64,000 nt of DNA, taken from the NCBI GenBank assembly GCA_023974075.1, contig CM043788.1, forward strand, positions 27,501,980 through 27,565,979, read 5' to 3'. Shown here piece after piece: positions 10,210 through 19,624 of the stretch. Position numbers and translations under genes: made by a program. A model generated the notes under the pieces. The model saw nothing but the letters and a program-made list of their open reading frames with translations, did no database searches and was not told the origin of the DNA. Numbering within the stretch: the first letter of the stretch is position 1; every line of letters begins with the position of its first letter. This DNA comes from Chaenocephalus aceratus (lineage: Eukaryota > Chordata > Actinopteri > Perciformes > Channichthyidae).

Positions 10210-11570
10210 CAGCTGTTCTCTTTAATGCACGATTTAAACGCACCGTTAGGCGGGGACGCACTCGTACACGATTGACCTCCGGGTCCTCTGTACACGTTCC
10301 CACCCCTGGTTCTGTTACCCTTAACTCCGGCCAGAGTGAAAGAGCAACGCCACACACTTACTCTGATGTTTCCACCCTAGCCCACAATATACGGGCTGGC
10401 GGAGATATATCAGCTGTTGTGCGGGCAGCCGTGGCAGCCCCCACCACGCAGGGACAGATTATCTCAGGCGGGGGGGGCGATCCTTCACCCACGCCCAGAG
10501 CGCGGGGCACTATGGGCCTGACCCGTGAGTGGTACAATCTGAATACAGTGGGACTCCCTCAGAAGGTGATAAACACTATTCAGAGTGCGAGTGCTTCCTC
10601 CACCAGGTCTCTTTACGACTGTAAGTGGAGGGTGTTTGAGGAGTGGTGCCTTCAAGAAGGGCACATCTCTTTTCAATGTCCTGTCGGGGTGATTTTATCA
10701 TTCCTACAGGACTTGATCGATAAACACAGAGCTTTCTCCACGATCAAGGTGTACCTGGCTGCTATTGCTGCATGCCATGTGGGCTTTGAGGGTAAAACGG
10801 CTAGCCAACATCCTTTGGTTTGCCGTTTTATGAAGGGAGCGCGCAGGCTCCTCCCTGTCTCCAGGTCGCTGGTGCCCTTATGGGACCTGGCAGTGGTTTT
10901 AAATGGGCTCAAAATGACCCCATTTGAACCCCTGGAAGGAGCTGACATGAAACATCTGTCACTCAAGACAGTGCTGTTACTGGCCCTGGCATCCGCTAAA
11001 CGGGTCAGTGATATCCATGCACTGTCTGTACATCCCTCATGCTCTCAGTTCGCCCCAGGGCAAACAAGAGTGTTGTTGAAACCTAACCCTGCCTTTACAC
11101 CAAAGGTGGTTGGTTCGTGTACCCCGATTGACATTGAGGCATTTCCTCCGCAGCTGGTTTCCTCCGGGGAGCAGCAGCAGGATCTATTGTGTCCAGTCCG
11201 GGCTTTACACACATATATGGACAGATCAAAAGAGCTTCGTCTTAATGACCAACTCTTCGTGTCCTGGGCTAAACCTCACAAGGGTAAGCCTGTTACTAAG
11301 CAACGACTATCCCACTGGATCGTGGAGGCGATTGCTTTGGCCTATACGAGTCAGAATCTGCAAGCACCTTCGGGTCTGCGGGCTCACTCGACTCGGGGCC
11401 TGGCTACATCCTGGGCTTTGTTCAAGGGTGTTTCCATCCAGGATATCTGTGCAGCGGCAAGCTGGTCTTCGCCGCTCACTTTTGTCCGCTTTTACAGGCT
11501 AGACGTCTCCGCTCCAAGCGTGGCCCGAGCAGTGCTGGGCACCTTGTTGAGTCGGGACTCCACCTGTTAA
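9681..11570 (+). CDS. DIRS tyrosine recombinase, full-length open frame
   Basis: A 629-residue frame. Roughly the first 175 residues lie in an alternate frame over RNase H. The rest includes a DNA-binding SAM-like region (REWYNLNTVGLP onward) and the catalytic domain. Active-site residues are visible: Arg441 in AKRVSDIH, His569 and Arg572 in HSTRGLA, and the nucleophile Tyr605 in VRFYRLDV. The enzyme would integrate a circular cDNA by strand exchange in the nucleus. The whole recombinase frame is uninterrupted although the RT/RNase H frame is broken, so it is a remnant ORF that looks catalytically complete. The physiological start is uncertain; the ATG at 9681 is simply the first in frame. 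Confidence 0.82.
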   Translation: MRSGTTPDFSSAGRAYGCSPFTEDGHHGRRSDGLTGDLRRSPGERSLEQRLPAGTRKLPGAFSGVPHPKMLHAFSQRTSCPREDRQHDIVYEPPGEIALSPVTHTGTQTDPLERQTSPLSENDTSTRCYAPRDRITVKGCTTLCRLDSSSKDRESAVGALRRSRVKSVRKGRKCSMTAVLFNARFKRTVRRGRTRTRLTSGSSVHVPTPGSVTLNSGQSERATPHTYSDVSTLAHNIRAGGDISAVVRAAVAAPTTQGQIISGGGGDPSPTPRARGTMGLTREWYNLNTVGLPQKVINTIQSASASSTRSLYDCKWRVFEEWCLQEGHISFQCPVGVILSFLQDLIDKHRAFSTIKVYLAAIAACHVGFEGKTASQHPLVCRFMKGARRLLPVSRSLVPLWDLAVVLNGLKMTPFEPLEGADMKHLSLKTVLLLALASAKRVSDIHALSVHPSCSQFAPGQTRVLLKPNPAFTPKVVGSCTPIDIEAFPPQLVSSGEQQQDLLCPVRALHTYMDRSKELRLNDQLFVSWAKPHKGKPVTKQRLSHWIVEAIALAYTSQNLQAPSGLRAHSTRGLATSWALFKGVSIQDICAAASWSSPLTFVRFYRLDVSAPSVARAVLGTLLSRDSTC

Positions 11571-11645
11571 ATTCTGGTTGATCGGTGATCTTCGAGATAA
11601 GTTCGTCTGGCAATACGGGAGCTACAATATCCCATAGTGAGACAT

Positions 11646-11967
11646 CGAACGGAGTGTTATGAATGAGAACTATAGGTTACTTACGTAACCCCATACTCAG
11701 AGTAACATGAAGTGAGATGTCTCACCAGACGGCCCTCCTTGCTATGGTGAAGCGAGAAGAGGTGCTTATTTTGAATGACGCATGCGTCGTGGCGCAGGCT
11801 ACTTATAGGGGGTGATTTCCCCTGACGTTGACGTCAAGATCACCAGCCAATCAGGATTGGCGTAATGAGATTGATGCTTCTGTTTGCTCCGCGATGAGGC
11901 GCATCCCATAGTGAGACATCTCACTTCATGTTACTCTGAGAACTGGGGTTACGTAAGTAACCAATAG
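11646..11967 (+). repeat. DIRS copy 1 internal complementary region and right terminal repeat
   Basis: 11646-11682 is the reverse complement of the DIRS 5' end (compare the right end of copy 2 at 29645-29676). It is fused to 11676-11735, which pairs with the 3' end at 11905-11965 (arms of ~55 bp around CTCAGAGTAACATGAAGTG). This is the DIRS circle-junction arrangement. The motif GGTTACTTACGTAACC is itself a perfect palindrome. The ~170 bp between the arms is the terminal repeat body, also seen at 23230-23400 and 29490-29640. Confidence 0.82.
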
Positions 11968-13119
11968 ATTCCTAGCTTTCTATTGATATCAGGATTGTTT
12001 TTGTACTCCAAATATTAAGCAAAATATGTCACATTATATAATGACTGTCACCGAGTCATCATTTTGAGAAAAAGGCCTTCAAAGTTTTCTCTTCTCTGGA
12101 ATCCATCGATCTTGTAATTATGCCGTTACAAGCTTCAAAGTTGTATTTATCATCTGAATTTGCCGAAACAAGTTTAATATTCTGAAAGCCAAGACTTTGT
12201 TTAATTGAAATCAGATGAAAACAAACTGTAACGGACCCTGCCGTGTTATTTATGATTACTATATGCGTACATTCATAATGTCAGCCGGAGGGAGGGGGGC
12301 GGCACTGCGGAAGAGCAGATTGCGAGTGAGAGGTGCCTGTCATCTTCCCTTTACAAGCTTCAAAAATGTATTTATCGTGTGATTTTGGAAATAAAAGTTT
12401 CATATTCTGAAAGCCAAGACTTTGTTTGTTTAAAATCAAACAAAACACCCGAACCCCGAAAAAATTGTTTTTTACGCAAATCCACGTTTATTTTGAAATG
12501 AGCCGTTGCGACTTCCGACTGATTTCGATAGAGCGGGTCACAAATATAGTCTATATTAAGAACGAGAAAAGTCTTAACATATATATCGTTTTTTGTAAAC
12601 ATATGACAAATGTGTGAGTGTGATGACGTCAGAGCATCGTCCTATGTGCCGGGCTTAGCCCCGGACAGCCCCAGCCCAATTTAACCCCTGGGTATTTGTG
12701 AGGGAGCTCCTATATGGCATTACCCCGCTGAAGCTCACCAAAGTTTAATATATTTCATAGTTCAAAGTTTTGTCAATTGTTTTGTTTATTGGTCAAATAC
12801 TGGTTTCTAATGGTTTCTGAGGAGTTTTACTGGAATGAAAGAGCACAGAGTACAGAAGCAACAAAGCAGCATACTGCATTAAACCTGACCTTCACAAAGA
12901 GGTTGAAGTTCATGTGGAGAGGAGGCTTCAGTAGTCTGTCTGCACTCTGTTTAGTTGTGCTATCTTACAATCAATATAGTAAATGTGAGGTAAAGTGTGT
13001 CGCCAATGTAACCGGTTAGAACTCGAAGTTGCGATGAGGTCTTAAAATGTATGGAAAGGGTCTTAAGAAAGGTCTTAAAAGGTATTAAATTTGACTTCAG
13101 GATTCCTGCATATACCCTG
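11968..13119. other. Non-coding interval with a local direct repeat and a transposon-like terminus
   Basis: No gene seen. A degenerate direct repeat of about 85 bp sits at ~12125-12225 and ~12352-12440; both copies contain TTCTGAAAGCCAAGACTTTG. 12640-12680 holds the GC-rich near-palindrome GCCGGGCTTAGCCCCGG. 13050-13119 (GGTCTTAAAAGGTATTAAA ending in ACCCTG) resembles the terminus of a fish DNA transposon, but I could not find its partner end. Confidence 0.5.
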
Positions 13120-14742
13120 TAAAAGCAATGTATTTCTATTGATAGTATGTTTCATGCCTGCACCACGTCTTTTTGTCCGGTCGGGTCTTGGAAGACCGGA
13201 AGCTGTGGGGTTCATAAAAACATCTTCTCACTCAATATCAAGCCACGATTATTGTTTTTATTTTAAATCGTATAATGTCAGACTTTTTTTGTCTTCTGTG
13301 AGGAAAATAAATGGGGCTCAGAGCCTCAGAATACTGAAATATGTATTTTTTAAATCTTTTTTTCCTTCTAATTTGTTATTCTTTTCTAAATAACACACTG
13401 TTATTTACTCAACAATAACACACAATCATCCTTGTTTTTATTTATTTGTTTGATTCCATAATCTCGGGCTTTTTTGGCGTCCGTCAGGAACTGAATTTCA
13501 AAATGAAAATATCCGGAAACAGACGTAGGCCTATAAGGGACATTTCGAGCATCATTGCGATACACAGCCACTGAACTGATTACCCAAGATCCTCAGCTAT
13601 GGTTTAAGCTCGGTGATTGGATGTTTTAGCCGCAATGCACGTTGGGATATGGTATTAATGCAATATGAAAAACATTTTGGACTTTAGGATGGCCGAAGAC
13701 ACTACAGTACCCATAATCCCCAGCTATGGTATGGGACTACAGTCCCCGTGATTAATCTTCAAACTCTGGGATTGGATGTTGGAGTGGCAGTGCGCCAAGC
13801 AGGGGTGGATCTAGACAAATATTCATGGGGTGGCAAGAGGGTGGCAGGAGAATTTGAGGGGTGGCATCCCCTGGCAGAAGTATATGCTGATTTATCAATT
13901 AATGTTAACTTGGAAAGCCACAATATTGATATTTTAACTCAATAACATAGGTGACATTATTGTGGCACATCAGTAAAGCCTTACATATAAATATATAAGG
14001 TGGCAGACATAATTTAATGAATTTTCACTGAATGAGTTGGTTTCACTCTTAGACCAGCAGGGGTACCAAATCTATGCAGACTGCTGCAATAAGTACATTA
14101 ATTAACTGTCTCATCGATGTGTGTCTGTATGAATATGATAATATTAACAATCATATTATTCCTATCAGCTGTCAATCCCTTTTATCATTCACATATTCAG
14201 TGTTATTATTAAATAAACTATATTTTTTGGAGGAGTTAATGATGAATGTTGCTCAAGATGCTTGCTCACCCTCCTTCAAATTTGAAAGACAAGTAATTAC
14301 TATCATAAATCAAAAGAATCAAAAGAACAGTTCAGCGCTGTTCGCAAACAGTTACAACCTTGACTTTACATCAGAAAGAACAAACATTAAAGAAGTGACT
14401 AACTGCATCAGTTAGGGTTAAAAAACGTGTGTTCCACTAAAACATACATCACTGCAGTTATTATCCAGTGGAAAGTGCTATACCTACTGGCCAGTTAAAT
14501 CAAAGTGGTTACTTTTTTTTTGCTGGGCAGTGTAGTTTTACACACCGTCTTATTTGACTTTCTCAGGACTTAAAACAGTTTTTTGGGGGCAGAACCCCAC
14601 AAAGAAAAAAATATATTTACACACCTAAGGTCATCATCTTAACAGTTTATTATTCTCATCAACTCATCCGTGAGCAGAGCATCAAGTTGGCATGCCTATA
14701 ACAGCTGAATGTGGCGATTACCATCTTGATCAGCAAAACGCC

Positions 14743-14833
14743 TCACAAACGATTTAAAGCTATGGTGCGTTTTGATTCAATGCTGAGAACAGCCAAACTT
14801 GACAGGCTCTTCTCTGTCATTGTAGACCGCAAA
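14743..14833 (-). pseudogene. hAT (TTF/ZMYM-type) transposase C-terminal fragment
   Basis: The minus strand encodes LRSTMTEKSLSSLAVLSIES followed by a short helix and a stop. This closely resembles the C-terminal hAT dimerisation segment of TTF-type zinc-finger/ZMYM1-like transposases. Coding sequence upstream is broken immediately by the MITE (14834-15365) and the foldback (15375-18069). Across both insertions, about 18078-18090 supplies the preceding residues MRY. The rest of the transposase is unrecognisable or lost. Confidence 0.66.
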
Positions 14834-15365
14834 CAGTGGCGGCGCCAGAGTAGAGGGGAAGAGGCTGTGTGAATGACTTTACATTGTGGATAAGGGATAG
14901 CCCCCATTGTTCTGTGTGTCAAAAAGAAAGACAGCCCACACACCTATCAATCATCAAACCGCGGAGTCTTATTTCATTACGTGTTGATTTCTATCAACAC
15001 GTAATGTTGTATCGATGTATATAGAGTTGATGTAGCCTACTACAGCAAAAGTATTCTCCGTCAGGACTTCCTGCAACAACACCACGCCGTTATCGTGATT
15101 CTGATTGGCCAGAAGACATTATCAAAGATGTTCTATTGAGAAGACGATCACTCCGTGACAAAAGTTTTCAAAACCGTTTCTAGTCTTCGGTATTTTCAGA
15201 CAAGTGGCTACTGAAATCAATCTTACTAACTGCTGTCTGTGCAATTTACTCCGCGCGAGTTGGCGGACTTTATTTTGCTTAATTTAACATCATTGTTCAT
15301 GGTGGGGCTAAAGTGGGACTAAGCCATTTCTTGGTATGGCTGTAGCCTACCCCAGCCATACCCTG
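14834..15365. mobile_element. hAT-type MITE inside the hAT transposase relic
   Basis: A 532-bp insert starting CAGTGGCGGCGCCAG and ending CAGCCATACCCTG. An exact 8-bp duplication ACCGCAAA flanks it (14826-14833 and 15366-15373). No ORF of note. It contains a local hairpin, TACGTGTTGAT pairing with ATCAACACGTA, near 14978-15004. Confidence 0.88.
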
Positions 15366-15374
15366 ACCGCAAAT

Positions 15375-18069
15375 CAACCCGATATCACGGCAAAACGTGA
15401 ACATGTGACGATTTACCATGCTGGGAGACGTGAAGATGTCACGATTTCATCCCTTCAAACGTGACAGTTACTCGGTATTGTTAACCCATGTTAACCATTG
15501 GAGAAATAACCGGAAATGCCAAGCAAATGCTACCCCGACGGTCGGTTGTTATTGTCAATATTAATATAATAATGATTTATTTTTTAATAGTCACACTCGA
15601 TTACGCCAATTTTCTTGTTACCCCAGCTGGTCGACACCTCTTTTAGCAGAAACAAAGGCTACATTAATGTGGTAAATCGATGTTAATCCATGCGTGTAGA
15701 TCTGGTGTGGATGTGGAATTAACGGACGTGACGTTGTGCGATTGAGTTGCCAGGCAACAGCTTCGGTTCATGTTCATTTACAAACTCTTCAACTACAACC
15801 GTAGTTATATTTAAAAACATGTTGTAAGGCCTCACGAAATACTTTAATGCAAATTCTAATGTAAATGTGAAGAAATGTGTGTATAACAAAATACATCGGT
15901 GATAAATGAAACCGGAAACTGACGTAGGCAAGATCCTCAGCTCAATGATTGGATGGTTTAGCCGCAATGCTTGCTGGGATTTGGGGTTTATGTGATGTGA
16001 AATCTGAAAACGTTTTTTAAAAACAAAATAAAACTTTATTCCGAGTGTGCTTGCTTTTCTCTTTGAAAGTCATCACATAACAGCATTGTAATACATGGTT
16101 CGGCTGCATTAAGTATTACATATCTGCCGTAGTTCTCTATGTATAGAGCCCTGCTGAGAAGACTTCTAGACAAGCAGGAAGAACTGCCGCCAAAACTGAA
16201 AACGTGACGTGGATCATAAATATATAAGCAATTAAACAACATCTTACATTTCTTTTCACACAATACGTCTCCTTGCAGTATCAACACTAATTCGGCTGAC
16301 TTTTATATTTGATCCAATTGGTAGATAGGCTGTATTTACACCATAACGGTGCACCGCTGATAGAAAGGGACACCTGGTGTGGTTAAAGCACGTTATTGCA
16401 CGTGTTATTTTATTATTAGATATTAATAGGAGGATGTGCAAAACAGACAAACTAATAAGGCTTAATTTAAACATTAAAGAGTACTTTAGGTTAAGGTCTT
16501 CTTTTGAATAAGAAAAAAGCTTTGGGGGTATAGAAGAAGAATATGGAGGGATGAAACCCTCTTTAATGGTCACACATGCAGAGCCCACAATGACATTTGT
16601 ATCTACAGATACATATTAAGCCTGACAAAGTACTTAATATAATTGCTTTCCTGCAATGTTAACTATGTTTAAGCACTTATTTGTTTATTATTTGTTTATT
16701 ATTAAACTGATAGTATACTGTATTATACTCTTATAACATGTATGTAGATAGTATAAGAAATGTGCAGAATGACAGTTTAATGGTGGAGGTATACACATAA
16801 TATTGATAGATGTCTTGTAATGCACTGTTGAGGAACCTGCGACCCAAGTTTTTCATTCATTGCATAACTACACCGTAGTTGTGTATAATATGTCAATAAA
16901 CCTTAGCTTAGAACATCTTGAAAGGGGTGTGGAAACTAGTCATTATATACAGTCTGTTGTGACAACACAGTCTTTAATTAACTATTAGTAGAGAATAACG
17001 AGTAATGAATATACTTTATAGGGATCCTATTAATATCTAATAATAAAATAATAAAATTCAATAACGTGCTTTAACCACCAGGTGTCCCTTTCTATCAGCT
17101 CTGCACCGTTATGGTGTAAATACAGCCTATCTACCAATTGGATCAAATATAAAAGTCAGCCGAATTAGTGTTGATACTGCAAGGAGACGTATTGTGTGAA
17201 AAGAAATGGAAGATGCTGTTTAATTGCTTATATATTTATGATCCACGTCACGTTTTCAGTTTTGGCGGCAGTTCTTCCTGTTTGTCTAGAAGTCTTCTCA
17301 GCAGGGCTCTATAAATAGAGAACTACGGCAGATATGTAATATTTAATGCAGCCGAACCGTGTATTACAATGCTGTTATGTGATGACTTTCAAAGAGAAAA
17401 GCAAGCACACTCGGAATAAAGTTTTATTTTGTTTTTAAAAAACATTTTCAGATTTCACATCACATAAACCCCAAATCCCAGCATGCATTGCGGCTAAACC
17501 ATCCAATCATCGAGCTGAGGATCTTGCCTACATCAGTTTCCGGTTTCATTTATCATCGATGTATTTTGTTATACACACATTCCTTCACATTTACATTTGA
17601 ATTTGCATTAAAGTATTTCGTGAGGCCTTCTAACATGTTTTTAAATATAACTACGGTTGTAGTTGAAGAGTTTGTAAATTAACATGAACCGAAGCTGTCG
17701 CCTGGCAACTCAATCGCACAACGTCACGTCCGTTAATTCCACATCCACACGCATAGATTAACATCGATTTAATACATTAATGTAGCCTTTGTTTCTGCTA
17801 AAAGAGGTGTCGACCAGCTGGGGCAACAAGAAAATTGGCGTAATCGAGTGTGAATATTAAAAAATAAATCATTATTATATTAATACTGACAATAACAACC
17901 GACCGTCGGGGTAGCATTTGCTTGGCATTTCCGGTTATTTCTCCAATGGTTAACATGGGTTAACAATACCGTGTAACTGTCACGTTTGAAGGGACGAAAT
18001 CGTGACATCTTCACGTCTCCCAGCATGGTAAATCGTCACATGTTCACGTCTTGCCGTGATATCGGGTTG
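15375..18069. mobile_element. Inner foldback element with ~1.05-kb inverted arms
   Basis: The left arm (15375-~16432) and right arm (~17024-18069) are near-identical reverse complements around a ~590-bp loop. Termini read CAACCCGATATCACGGC and its complement. The flanking 8-mers are CCGCAAAT (15367-15374) and CTGCAAAT (18070-18077), a 7/8 match suggesting an 8-bp duplication. Mirrored small ORFs in both arms (15719-15967 minus, 17488-17682 plus) are the same peptide and most likely incidental. The superfamily is unassigned; long arms and an 8-bp target would fit a hAT-like or Zisupton-like foldback, but this is a guess. Confidence 0.8.
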
Positions 18070-18504
18070 CTGCAAATACCTCATTCCTTCCATCTACTTG
18101 GATCCGAAATGCTTCTCGTTTTGCGCTGTCCCCCGTTCAAAGGAAATCGGCACCAATCATAATTCCAAGCTCGCGCCAGGGGGGGAGGGGTTACAAGGCT
18201 CGCGTCTTGTGCTGCATTCACTTGCACTCGGACATTAGAGATTTTCTCTCATAAATGTCCGATGAGCCACAACTTTTCTTTCAAAACAAAGCTGCCAACT
18301 GGGGTGGCAAGGCATTTTTCTGAGGTGGCAGCTGCCACCCGTGCCACCCCGTGCCAACCCGTAGAACCGCCACTGGCGCCAAGGTTATGCCGAGCGTCAA
18401 ACAAAACCACGGCAGACTATCCAAAACTGGACTTGAACGCCCCCCCAGAACTACACATGCTGGCTATTGTGTTTAGGATGGCCGAAGACACTACACTACC
18501 GTCG

Positions 18505-18732
18505 AGAGGTGACTTGAAAGGGGACTTGAGAGGGAACTCGAGAGGAGACTCGAGAGGGAACTCAAGGGGAGACTTGAGAGGTGACTTGAAAGAGGATTCC
18601 AGAGGGAACTTGAGAGGGAACTCGAGAGGAGACTCGAGAGGGGACCTGAGAAGGAACTTGAGAGGGGACTCGAGAGATGACTTGAAAGGTGACTCGAGAG
18701 GGAACTTGAGAGGTGACTTGAGAGGGGACTTG
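18505..18732. repeat. 12-bp minisatellite, 19 units
   Basis: Nineteen consecutive 12-bp units of the type AGAGGGGACTTG, with substitutions but no length change, total exactly 228 bp. Because 12 is a multiple of three, every frame is open and repeats a 4-residue unit (RGDL/RGNS on the plus strand). GC-rich imperfect repeats (GACAGGACACGGGGAGCTGG type) follow to about 18900. It is probably non-coding. Confidence 0.92.
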
Positions 18733-19624
18733 AGACGGTCGGTACGACGACAGAACACGGGGAGCTGGAGTCGGCCGGAACGCCGACAGGACACGGGGAG
18801 CTGGCGTCGGCCGGAGAGCCAGTACTGGAGCTGAAACTGGAGTCGGGACCACGGCTACAGGGGCCGGTTCTGAAGCCGGAAACATGGCTGTAAGGTCCGG
18901 TTCTGGAAAAGCAAGCACACTCTGAATAAAGTATTATTTTCTTTTTTTAAATGTTTTTCAGGTTTCATATCGCATAAACACCATATCCCAATGTGCATTG
19001 CGGCTAAACAATCCAATCACAGAGCTTCTAGCTGAGGATCTTGGGTAATCAGTTCAGTGGGTGTGTGGTTTGAATCACAATGATGCTCGAAATGTCCCTT
19101 ATAGGCCTACGTCTGTTTCCGGTTACTTTATTTTGAAATTCAGTTCCTGAGGAACGGCTAAAAAGCCAGAGATTATAAAATGAAACGAACGAATAAATAA
19201 AAACAAGGATAATTGTGTCTTATTGTTGAGTAAATAACAATCTGTTATTTAGAAAAGAATAACAAATTAGAAGGAAAAAAAGATTTAAAAAATACAGATT
19301 TCAGTATTTTGAGGCTCTGAGCCCCATTTATTTTCCTCACAGATGGCAAAAAAAGTCCGACATTATACGATTTAAAATAAAAACAATAATCGTGGCTTGA
19401 CATTGAGTAAGAAGATGTTTTTATGAACCACACAGCTTCCAGTCTTCCAAGACCCAACCGGACAAAAACACGTGCTGCAGGCACGAAACATACTACCAAT
19501 AGAAATACATTGCTTTTAAAATCGTTCTGTGTGACACGAAAAAAAGGGGAAAATCGTGTTGGTGAACAGGAATCAATAGATTAAATGTCGTGACTATAAC
19601 ACGAAATGCCGTGAGACTGGGTTG

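Larger units (their letters stand above)
9409..11967 (+). mobile_element. DIRS tyrosine-recombinase retrotransposon, copy 1 (3' half)
   Basis: It is collinear with copy 2 (23169-29676, opposite strand). It enters within the RT N-terminal region, loses about 0.7 kb between the start of RT and RNase H (junction ~9590-9625), then continues through RNase H, recombinase, internal complementary region and right terminal repeat. The right end is near GTAAGTAACC at 11955-11964. The 5' half is presumably on the other side of the Harbinger insertion, outside the window. Confidence 0.85.
13800..18375 (-). mobile_element. hAT transposon, 4.6 kb, interrupted by later elements
   Basis: The left end CAGGGGTGGATCTA and right end (complement of CAGTGGCGGTTCTA) form imperfect TIRs. 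They are flanked by an exact 8-bp duplication GCGCCAAG at 13792-13799 and 18376-18383. The subterminal DNA is rich in GGGGTGGCA motifs at both ends. A hAT transposase C-terminal remnant lies on the minus strand at 14743-14833. The middle is occupied by a MITE and a foldback element. Confidence 0.88.
13120..19624. repeat. Outer foldback element (long inverted repeat) hosting later insertions
   Basis: 13120-13690 and ~18940-19521 are inverted copies about 570 bp long. They share TAAAAGCAATGTATTTCTAT and a TTTCCGG...CCAATC block. The right side continues to ...CGTGAGACTGGGTTG at 19610-19624, which resembles the terminus of the inner foldback (CCGTGATATCGGGTTG). The two are probably related elements. 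The matching left terminus is not present left of 13120, so the outer copy looks truncated there. The interior is expanded by the hAT at 13800-18375 and by a minisatellite. Confidence 0.7.

Noticed and set aside
15719..17682. Mirrored 64-82-residue ORFs in the foldback arms as a gene pair
   Set aside because: They are the same sequence in inverted arms, with no motif and low-complexity flanks; most likely incidental.
18505..18732. CRISPR-like array
   Set aside because: Units are contiguous 12-mers with no spacers, and the genome is eukaryotic.
18262..18834. 190-residue plus-strand ORF with RGDL/RGNS repeats
   Set aside because: It is generated by the 12-bp minisatellite, which opens all frames on both strands; no flanking coding signal.
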